Assembly (NCBI GenBank): GCA_002494125.1
Contig: DLBD01000056.1
Location: 1 to 12,588, forward strand
DNA: 12,588 bases
Direction: 5' to 3'
DNA from: Ruminococcaceae bacterium UBA7030
Lineage (GTDB): Bacteria; Bacillota; Clostridia; Oscillospirales; Acutalibacteraceae
Positions within the stretch are counted from its first letter, which is position 1. The number at the start of each line of letters is the position of its first letter. The notes under the pieces were generated by a model. The model saw only the letters and a program-made list of their open reading frames with translations, did not search any database and was not told the DNA's origin. The position numbers and the translations under genes are program-made. Below are positions 6,628-12,588 of this stretch, one piece after another.

Positions 6628-8745
6628 ATGGCTGAGGTAAAAAAGGAATATGAATTTCCCCTTTACCTGTTTCACAGCGGTGATAACTATAAAGCATATG
6701 AATTTTTCGGCTGCCACAAAATAAGTGACGACCGCTTTGTGTTCAGGCTTTGGGCACCGCACGCACAATCTGTAAGCGTTGTCGGCGACTTCAACGGCTG
6801 GGACAGTAATGCAGGAGTTATGAACAAAATCAAGGACGGTATATGGGAGCTTGAAGCTGATAATGTTCATATCTATGACTGCTATAAATATGCAATTACT
6901 TCACCAAGCGGCGATATAAAAATGAAAGCTGACCCTTATGCTTTCCATGCAGAAACAAGACCCGGCACAGCATCTAAGGTTTATGTTTGTGATAATTATA
7001 AGTGGAACGACAAAGCGTGGTATAAAAACGCAAAGGGTAAGAATATACTTGAACAGCCGGTAAATATTTACGAGGTGCATTTCGGCTCTTGGAAGCAGCA
7101 CGAAAACGGCGACTTCCTCTCTTACAGGCAGATGGCTGACGAGCTTGTACCTTATGTTCAGGATATGGGATACACCCACATTGAACTTTTACCGATAATG
7201 GAGTATCCGTTTGACGGCTCCTGGGGTTATCAGGTAACAGGCTACTTCGCCCCGACGTCAAGATACGGAACCCCGGACGATTTAATGTATTTTGTCGACA
7301 AATGCCACGAGGCTGGTATCGGCTTAATACTTGACTGGGTACCTGCTCATTTTCCGAAGGACGCACACGGACTTTACGAATTTGACGGACTTTGCACTTA
7401 TGAGTACTCTGATATGAGAAAAGGCGAGCATAAGGAATGGGGAACAAGAGTTTTCGACTATGCAAAGCCTGAGGTACAGTCCTTCCTTATTTCCTCCGCA
7501 ATGTATTGGGTTGACAAGTTCCACTTTGACGGCCTTCGTGTTGACGCAGTTGCATCAATGCTTTATCTCGACTATGCAAGAGAGAACGGACAGTGGGTTC
7601 CCAATAAGCACGGCGGAAGAGAAAATCTTGAGGCAGTTGAATTTTTCAAAAAGCTCAACAGTGCTATGTTCAGAGAGCATCCCGAAGTTATGATGATTGC
7701 CGAGGAGTCAACTGCATGGCCTATGATTACCATGCCGCCTGATATCGGAGGTCTTGGTTTCAACTTCAAGTGGAATATGGGCTGGATGAACGATATGCTT
7801 CGTTACACCTCCATGGACCCTCTTTTCAGAAAAGGTAACCACAACTGCATAACCTTCAGTTTCTTCTACGCCTTCAGCGAGAACTTCATTCTGCCGATAA
7901 GCCATGACGAAGTTGTTCACGGCAAGTGCAGTCTTATTAACAAAATGCCCGGCGACTACGATATGAAGTTTGACGGAATAAGACTTTTCCTTGCATATAT
8001 GTTTGCACATCCGGGAAAGAAGCTTCTCTTTATGGGCAGCGAATTCGGTCAGTTTATCGAATGGAATTACAAGCAGGGGCTTGACTGGTTGCTTCTCGGT
8101 TATGACAAGCATAAGGCTCTTCAGGGCTTTACAAAAGAGCTTAATAATTTCTACAAAGACACTCCTGCACTTTGGGAGGTTGATTACAGCTGGGAAGGCT
8201 TCCAGTGGATTTCAAGCGAGGACAACGCAAACTCCATTATTGCTTTCAGAAGGATTGATAAAAACACCGGCGATATTATCGCTGTATTTAACTTTACTCC
8301 AAACAGCTTTGACGAGTACAGAATCGGCGTTCCGGAAAACACAAGCTACAAGGTTGTGTTTGACACCTCGCTTGAAAAGTACGGCGGAACAAAGCCAAGA
8401 CTTTCAGGTACTTACAAGGCTGATAAGAAAAAACCGCTTCACGGCTTTGAACAGAGTATCGGCGTAAAGCTTAACGGACTTTCTGCAATATTTCTTAAAA
8501 GGCAGCCAAAAAAGGCAAGCAAACCTAAAAAAGTGTCAGAGCCAAAAAAAGAGGTAAAGGCAGAAAAGAAAGTCGAACCTAAGAAGGAAGCAACAAAAAA
8601 GCCTGTTGAAAAAAAGCAGGATGCAAAAAAGGCGGAGCCTACCAAGAAAAAAGCTGAGCCTAAAAAGGAAACAAAGCCTGCAAAAAAGGCTGAAACAAAT
8701 AAATCAAAAAAGTCAAAGGAGAAAAATAATGGCAAGAAAAAATAA
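6628..8745 (+). CDS. glgB: 1,4-alpha-glucan branching enzyme with a lysine-rich C-terminal tail
   Basis: GlgB (GH13) cuts alpha-1,4 glucan chains and rejoins them through alpha-1,6 links to branch glycogen. The 705-residue protein has an N-terminal CBM48-type domain (WAPHAQSVSVVGDFNGWD, about residues 40-57), then the catalytic barrel with region I DWVPAHF (236-242), nucleophile Asp306 in GLRVDAV, acid/base Glu359 in AEEST and Asp427 in SHDEVVHGK. An all-beta domain follows, to about residue 623. All catalytic residues are intact. Residues 624-705 are an unusual addition: 82 residues with 35 Lys, 11 Glu and 8 Pro in loose (E/A)PKK-type repeats, predicted to be disordered. The family usually ends near residue 625-640. 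The start is set by AGGAG eight bases upstream and by the operon promoter. The last 17 bases overlap glgC. Confidence 0.97.
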   Translation: MAEVKKEYEFPLYLFHSGDNYKAYEFFGCHKISDDRFVFRLWAPHAQSVSVVGDFNGWDSNAGVMNKIKDGIWELEADNVHIYDCYKYAITSPSGDIKMKADPYAFHAETRPGTASKVYVCDNYKWNDKAWYKNAKGKNILEQPVNIYEVHFGSWKQHENGDFLSYRQMADELVPYVQDMGYTHIELLPIMEYPFDGSWGYQVTGYFAPTSRYGTPDDLMYFVDKCHEAGIGLILDWVPAHFPKDAHGLYEFDGLCTYEYSDMRKGEHKEWGTRVFDYAKPEVQSFLISSAMYWVDKFHFDGLRVDAVASMLYLDYARENGQWVPNKHGGRENLEAVEFFKKLNSAMFREHPEVMMIAEESTAWPMITMPPDIGGLGFNFKWNMGWMNDMLRYTSMDPLFRKGNHNCITFSFFYAFSENFILPISHDEVVHGKCSLINKMPGDYDMKFDGIRLFLAYMFAHPGKKLLFMGSEFGQFIEWNYKQGLDWLLLGYDKHKALQGFTKELNNFYKDTPALWEVDYSWEGFQWISSEDNANSIIAFRRIDKNTGDIIAVFNFTPNSFDEYRIGVPENTSYKVVFDTSLEKYGGTKPRLSGTYKADKKKPLHGFEQSIGVKLNGLSAIFLKRQPKKASKPKKVSEPKKEVKAEKKVEPKKEATKKPVEKKQDAKKAEPTKKKAEPKKETKPAKKAETNKSKKSKEKNNGKKK
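8497..8742 (+). repeat. Lys/Glu/Pro/Ala low-complexity tail coding region of glgB
   Basis: These 82 codons encode the basic tail of GlgB. The sequence is strongly purine-biased, built from degenerate units of the PKKE/AEPKK type with AAA/AAG runs. It contains six in-frame A_AAA_AAG heptamers, beginning at 8508, 8595, 8610, 8625, 8682 and 8706. Its 3' end also provides the glgC ribosome binding site. Confidence 0.85.
8715..8721 (+). promoter_or_regulatory. Ribosome binding site that fixes the glgC start
   Basis: AAAGGAG lies inside the glgB tail codons, seven bases before ATG at 8729. It places the glgC start 17 bases before the glgB end, so glgB translation runs through the glgC initiation region. 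Confidence 0.85.
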
Positions 8746-9937
8746 TGTCGTAGCAATGCTTCTTGCAGGCGGCCAGGGCAGTCGTCTCGGCGTTCTTACA
8801 AAGAACATTGCAAAGCCTGCTGTTCCCTACGGCGGAAACTACAGAATTATAGATTTCCCGCTTTCAAACTGTGTAAACAGCGGCATCTATACAGTTGGCG
8901 TACTTACCCAGTATCAGCCGCTTGAGCTTAACGATTATCTCGGTAACGGTCAGCCATGGGATCTCGACAGACAAAACGGAGGTATCCACGTTCTTTCGCC
9001 TTACGAGGCAATCGGCGGCGCAGAGTGGTACAAGGGCACCGCAAACGCAATTTATCAGAACATCAATTTCATTCAGAAATATGACCCTGAATATGTAGTT
9101 ATTCTTTCAGGCGACCACATATATAAGATGAATTATGCGAAGATGATTGACTTCCACAAGAAGAACGACGCAGCCTGCACAATCGCTGTGCTTGAGGTTC
9201 CGTGGGAGGAGGCGTCTCGCTTCGGTATTCTTGCAACTGACGATGATGACAAGATTTACGAATTTGCAGAGAAGCCTGCAGAACCTAAGAGCAACAAAGC
9301 TTCAATGGGCGTTTATGTGTTCAGCTGGGATAAATTAAAGCAGTATCTTATTCAGGATGAAAACACGGAAGGCTCCGCAAACGACTTTGGTAAAAACATT
9401 ATCCCGACAATGCTTGACGCCGGAGAAAGAATGTTTGCATTCCCGTTTAAGGGCTACTGGAAGGATGTTGGTACAATCGACTCTCTTTGGGAAGCAAACC
9501 TTGATATCATCAATCCTAATGTTGACCTTGACCTTTCTGACAAGAGCTGGAGAGTTTATTCAAGAAATCCGATGGCTCCTCCGCACTACATCGGCAAGAA
9601 TGCAAAAGTTGAAAACTCATCAATCAGCGAAGGCTGTGAGATAGAGGGAAATGTCGATTACAGCGTAATTTCTTCAAACGTTACAATTGAAGAGGGGGCA
9701 GAAGTGCTTTACAGCGTTGTTATGCCGGGCGCAACAATCAAGAAGGGCGCAAAGGTTTACTATGCAATTATTGCCGAAGACGCTGTTATTGAGGAAAACG
9801 CAAAGATTGGCGAAATCCCCGAAAAGCTTGAAAATCCTGAAAACTGGGGTATCCCTGTAATCGGTTCAGGTGCAACAATCACAAAGGGTAAATATGTTGA
9901 ACCCGGTGTGATGGTAAAATCAGGAGAGGAGGTATAA
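8729..9937 (+). CDS. glgC: Glucose-1-phosphate adenylyltransferase, catalytic subunit
   Basis: GlgC makes ADP-glucose from glucose-1-phosphate and ATP, the committed and usually regulated step of bacterial glycogen synthesis. The 402-residue protein begins with the nucleotide-binding LLAGGQGSRL (11-20) and the following KPAVPYGG. It has the catalytic Asp129 in SGDHIYKMNY and the sugar-phosphate lysine Lys182 in FAEKP (179-183), and ends in a left-handed beta-helix of hexapeptide repeats (for example IGKNAKVENSSISEG). The frame is open upstream to 8606, but that extension only reads the glgB lysine tail out of frame. The family start MARKNNVVAMLLAGG and AAAGGAG at 8715-8721 support 8729. glgD starts three bases after its stop. 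In Firmicutes GlgC typically works as a complex with GlgD. Confidence 0.97.
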   Translation: MARKNNVVAMLLAGGQGSRLGVLTKNIAKPAVPYGGNYRIIDFPLSNCVNSGIYTVGVLTQYQPLELNDYLGNGQPWDLDRQNGGIHVLSPYEAIGGAEWYKGTANAIYQNINFIQKYDPEYVVILSGDHIYKMNYAKMIDFHKKNDAACTIAVLEVPWEEASRFGILATDDDDKIYEFAEKPAEPKSNKASMGVYVFSWDKLKQYLIQDENTEGSANDFGKNIIPTMLDAGERMFAFPFKGYWKDVGTIDSLWEANLDIINPNVDLDLSDKSWRVYSRNPMAPPHYIGKNAKVENSSISEGCEIEGNVDYSVISSNVTIEEGAEVLYSVVMPGATIKKGAKVYYAIIAEDAVIEENAKIGEIPEKLENPENWGIPVIGSGATITKGKYVEPGVMVKSGEEV

Positions 9938-9940
9938 GAC

Positions 9941-11059
9941 ATGAACGGAAACAGAGTATTAGGTATTGTATTTGCCAACATTCACGAAGAAGCGCTTGAC
10001 ACGCTTACTGCTATGAGAACTATGGGCTCCGTCCCCTTCTCATCACGCTTTCGTCTTATCGATTTCCCTCTTTCAAATATGGTTGAAAGCGGAATTACAA
10101 AAATAGGCGTTGTTACAAACGCTAATTTCCAGTCGCTTATGGACCACGTAGGCACAGGTAAGCCTTGGGATCTGAGCAGAAAGACAGACGGTCTTTATCT
10201 TCTCCCTCCTTTCTCAATAGGCGCAGCGTCTATCTGGGGCAACAGAATTGACGCACTTTACGGAAATATGAATTTCCTCAACCAGTCAAAGCAGACATAT
10301 GTTCTTATGTCCGACTGCAACCACGTATTAAACTTTGATTATTCAAAACTTTTCGATGCGCACGAAGAAAGCGGTGCTGACATCACAATCCTCGGTGTTA
10401 AGGGTAAGATGCCTAAAAATATTTCCTCTGTTCTCTGCTTCGACAAGGTTGACGCAGACGGCAGGATTACCGAGGTTTCACTCGACAAGGATACTGATGA
10501 CGAGGTATTCTATTCCTGCAACATAATGATTATGAAGAAATATCTTCTTGAAACTCTTGTTACAACAGCTCATTCAAAAAACGAGGTTTCATATCAGAGA
10601 AACATCATTATGTCAAATATCGACAAGCTTAAGATTTACGCTTATGACGCAACCGAAAGCTTTGTCGGAACTATTGATTCAATCCAGAGCTATTATGATA
10701 TTTCTATGTCGCTTCTTGAAAAGGACAACAGAAAGAAGCTCTTTGCATCACCTATCTCAACAAAGGAGAGAGATGATATGCCCACGCTTTACGGCGCAAA
10801 TTCATCGCTCACAAATTCACTTGTTGCAGACGGTTGTATTATCAACGGTACTGTTGAAAACTGCATTATCTTCAAGGGCGTTAAAATCGGCGAAGGTACA
10901 GTTGTTAAGGATTCTATTCTTATGCAGGATACAGTTGTAGGTGAAAACGCAAAAATCAACTGTGTAATTGCAGACAAGGATGTAAGCATCAAGGATAACG
11001 TTGAGCTTTCCGGCGCACCGACATTCCCGATTTGTCTTGCTAAAAACACAAGAGTATAG
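9941..11059 (+). CDS. glgD: Glucose-1-phosphate adenylyltransferase subunit GlgD (non-catalytic paralogue)
   Basis: GlgD is the Firmicutes partner of GlgC; it is thought to modulate affinity and allosteric response rather than catalyse. The 372-residue protein shares the GlgC fold, with conserved SRFRLIDFPLSNMVESGI and GTGKPWDL blocks and a C-terminal beta-helix (VADGCIINGTVENCIIFKG). The nucleotide-binding GGxGxRL loop is replaced by an FANIHEEALDTL-type sequence (12-23), and the catalytic SGDH motif is replaced by MSDCNHVLNFDY. These losses define GlgD and are not decay, since the frame is intact. A strong AGAGGAGG ribosome binding site (9925-9932) inside the glgC 3' end lies eight bases before ATG, and glgC and glgD are three bases apart, consistent with balanced synthesis of a heteromeric enzyme. 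The glgA gene follows by 11 nt. Confidence 0.96.
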   Translation: MNGNRVLGIVFANIHEEALDTLTAMRTMGSVPFSSRFRLIDFPLSNMVESGITKIGVVTNANFQSLMDHVGTGKPWDLSRKTDGLYLLPPFSIGAASIWGNRIDALYGNMNFLNQSKQTYVLMSDCNHVLNFDYSKLFDAHEESGADITILGVKGKMPKNISSVLCFDKVDADGRITEVSLDKDTDDEVFYSCNIMIMKKYLLETLVTTAHSKNEVSYQRNIIMSNIDKLKIYAYDATESFVGTIDSIQSYYDISMSLLEKDNRKKLFASPISTKERDDMPTLYGANSSLTNSLVADGCIINGTVENCIIFKGVKIGEGTVVKDSILMQDTVVGENAKINCVIADKDVSIKDNVELSGAPTFPICLAKNTRV

Positions 11060-11070
11060 GAGAAAACAGT

Positions 11071-12489
11071 ATGAAAGTTTTATATGTTGCCTCTGAGGCG
11101 CTTCCCTTTATGGCGTCAGGCGGACTCGGCGATGTTGCCGGTTCACTCCCTGTTGCGCTTAGGAAAAGATTAATAGGCTGTCGTGTTGTAATGCCGCTTT
11201 ATGACAGCATCAAGCAGGAATATAAGGACAAGATGAAATTTATTACATCCATCTCCGTTCCTGTTTCGTGGAGAAGGCAGTACTGCGGTATATTTGAGGC
11301 AAAGGCAAACGGTGTTATTTACTATTTCCTTGACAACCAGTATTATTTCAAGCGCGACGGTATTTACGGCCACTACGACGACGCAGAAAGATTTGCTTTC
11401 TTCTCAAGGGCTGTACTGGAAATCATCCCCGCAATCGACTGGAAACCGGATATCATTCATTGTAACGACTGGCAGAGCGCACTTACACCGCTTTACTACA
11501 GCTGTTATTATGCAAACCAAATGGGATATGAAAACATAAAAACTGTTTTCACTATTCATAATATTCAGTACCAGGGTAAGTACGGCGATGAGCTTCTCAA
11601 CGACGTACTCGGCATTGCACCTGAGTATAACAACCTTATCCTTTATGACGGTCTTGTAAACTTTATGAAGGCAGGTATTGAGTGCGCAAATATGGTAACG
11701 ACCGTATCACCCACATATGCAAAAGAAATCCTTGACCCATGGTTCAGCCACGGACTTGACCCAATTCTTAACCAGAGAAGCTGGAAGCTCTGCGGCATCT
11801 TAAACGGTATTGATACAGTAGGCTATGACCCTGAAACAGATAAAGATATCTGGGCAAATTACAACGCAGAGGATTTCTCAAACAAGGCTAAGAACAAGGA
11901 AGAACTTCAGAAGATGCTTGGTCTTGCGGTAAGACCTGATGTTCCTGTTATCGGTATTGTTTCAAGACTTGTTGGACATAAGGGCGTTGACCTTATGAAA
12001 GAGGTGCTTGAAAAGAGCATCTGCGAAAGAGATTTGCAGTATGTAGTTCTCGGCAGCGGTGAATGGCAGTACGAAAACTTCTTCCGCTATCTTCACGACA
12101 AATATCCGGACAAGGTCGGCGTTACAATCGGTTTCGTTCCGGACCTTGCAAGAAAGATTTATGCAGGCGCAGATATGTTCCTTATGCCGAGTAAGTCAGA
12201 GCCCTGCGGACTTTCGCAGATGGTTGCACTTCGTTACGGTACAATTCCGATTGTCCGTGAAACAGGCGGTCTTAAGGATTCTATCACAGACAGCGGCGAC
12301 GGTGAGGGCAACGGCTTCACTTTCCAGACATACGATGCATACGATATGCTCGGCGCTATTTACAGAGCTGATGACGCATATCACAGCGGCAGTTGGGATA
12401 TTCTTGTTAAAAGAGCGCTTGAATGTGATATGAGCTGGGGCAAGAGTGCAAATGAATACATCAAAATGTACCGCTCCCTTCTCAAATAA
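11071..12489 (+). CDS. glgA: Glycogen synthase (ADP-glucose, GT5 family)
   Basis: GlgA transfers glucose from ADP-glucose to the non-reducing end of a growing alpha-1,4 glucan. The 472-residue protein has the two-domain GT-B layout: an N-terminal acceptor domain with HCNDWQ and VFTIHNIQYQG (His163), and a C-terminal nucleotide-sugar domain with SRLVGHKG (Arg299, Lys304) and PSKSEPCGLSQ (catalytic-site Glu377), followed by ALRYGTIPIVRETGG. The N-terminal motif, normally K-T/S-G-G-L with a lysine that contacts ADP-glucose (Lys15 in E. coli), reads ASGGLGDV here, with Ala15 in exactly that position. The remaining active-site residues are intact, so it is probably active; the change may be a lineage feature. 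AGGAG at 11058-11062 overlaps the glgD stop and lies eight bases before ATG. It is the last gene of the glycogen operon. Confidence 0.97.
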   Translation: MKVLYVASEALPFMASGGLGDVAGSLPVALRKRLIGCRVVMPLYDSIKQEYKDKMKFITSISVPVSWRRQYCGIFEAKANGVIYYFLDNQYYFKRDGIYGHYDDAERFAFFSRAVLEIIPAIDWKPDIIHCNDWQSALTPLYYSCYYANQMGYENIKTVFTIHNIQYQGKYGDELLNDVLGIAPEYNNLILYDGLVNFMKAGIECANMVTTVSPTYAKEILDPWFSHGLDPILNQRSWKLCGILNGIDTVGYDPETDKDIWANYNAEDFSNKAKNKEELQKMLGLAVRPDVPVIGIVSRLVGHKGVDLMKEVLEKSICERDLQYVVLGSGEWQYENFFRYLHDKYPDKVGVTIGFVPDLARKIYAGADMFLMPSKSEPCGLSQMVALRYGTIPIVRETGGLKDSITDSGDGEGNGFTFQTYDAYDMLGAIYRADDAYHSGSWDILVKRALECDMSWGKSANEYIKMYRSLLK

Positions 12490-12499
12490 AGCTAACAAT

Positions 12500-12588
12500 A
12501 AGGGCATAAACGCGACTAAGCGTTACGGTTATACTCTTGCTTTTGGGGACGGATATCATCCACCAAAATAACTACAACAAACCAACCA
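12500..12588 (+). ncRNA. Candidate structured RNA (5' part) or imperfect terminator after glgA
   Basis: Ten bases after the glgA stop the sequence folds into an imperfect hairpin at 12500-12538: AAGGGCATAA pairs with TTATACTCTT (one mismatch, one G-U), then ACGC with GCGT across a 5-base TACGG bulge, closing on a GACTAA loop. A second hairpin follows at 12541-12568: TTTTGG with CCAAAA and GGAT with ATCC, around an ATC loop with an asymmetric internal loop. An unpaired A/C-rich stretch then runs to the window end. There is no clean U-tract, only GCTTTT between the two hairpins. This could be a poor terminator, but two tandem hairpins plus an A/C linker also suit the beginning of a larger structured RNA. 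No promoter was recognised before it, and the window ends too soon to decide. Confidence 0.35.

Noticed and set aside
8606..8728. A 41-codon N-terminal extension of glgC starting at 8606
   Set aside because: It is the lysine-rich glgB tail read out of frame; the family start and AAAGGAG point to the ATG at 8729.
8439..8756. A Phe/Ala/Ser-rich minus-strand reading frame opposite the glgB tail that looks membrane-like
   Set aside because: It is the complement of the Lys-rich repeats (AAG/AAA give CTT/TTT), has no ribosome binding site, and lies entirely over glgB and glgC.
12500..12568. The post-glgA hairpins as an ANTAR target
   Set aside because: ANTAR targets have two six-base loops with A at position 1 and G at position 4; the loops here are GACTAA and ATC.
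12502..12568. A tRNA gene after glgA
   Set aside because: There is no cloverleaf, no TTCRA-type T-loop with flanking stem and no acceptor-stem pairing.

Overview
The window looks like chromosomal DNA from a low-to-moderate GC member of the Clostridia (Firmicutes), most likely an Oscillospiraceae/Ruminococcaceae-type gut anaerobe. The support is a paired glgC-glgD ADP-glucose pyrophosphorylase, a meso-diaminopimelate dehydrogenase, an ANTAR-type regulator, strong GGAGG ribosome binding sites and very AT-rich spacers. The assignment is inferred from gene content; no rRNA or marker gene is present. No mobile element, CRISPR array, tRNA or rRNA was recognised, and nothing looks recently transferred.

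Layout. (1) Positions 1-1721, plus strand: the 3' part of dnaK, then dnaJ, separated by a strong hairpin that lacks a U-tract. (2) Positions 1727-1761: a bidirectional intrinsic terminator shared by dnaJ and the converging operon. (3) Positions 1782-6313, minus strand: a compact five-gene operon reading, in transcription order, ANTAR regulator, dapF, ddh, purC, purB. The gaps are 4, 10 and 31 nt, and purC-purB overlap in a TAATG junction. (4) Positions 6314-6627: an AT-rich divergent intergenic region with one well-formed sigma-A-like promoter on each strand and an 18-bp inverted repeat between them. (5) Positions 6628-12489, plus strand: the glycogen operon glgB-glgC-glgD-glgA, tightly packed, with glgB and glgC overlapping by 17 nt. 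(6) Positions 12490-12588: two tandem imperfect hairpins followed by an A/C-rich strand, cut by the window end; this may be the start of a structured RNA.

How the genes work together. DnaK and DnaJ form the Hsp70 folding machine. The minus-strand operon joins two enzymes that each make meso-diaminopimelate (lysine and peptidoglycan precursor) with two purine steps (SAICAR synthetase and adenylosuccinate lyase), behind a probable RNA-binding antiterminator whose receiver domain has lost its phosphorylation site. The glg operon covers glycogen synthesis from glucose-1-phosphate: GlgC/GlgD make ADP-glucose, GlgA elongates, GlgB branches. No glycogen phosphorylase or debranching gene lies within the window.

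Most of the window is ordinary metabolism. The points that stand out are an 82-residue lysine-rich tail on GlgB whose coding sequence carries repeated A_AAA_AAG slippery heptamers and the glgC ribosome binding site; the possible structured RNA after glgA; the pseudo-receiver ANTAR protein heading a biosynthetic operon with no visible target hairpin in its leader; an animal-like adenylosuccinate lyase; and a GlgA with alanine in place of the usual active-site lysine.
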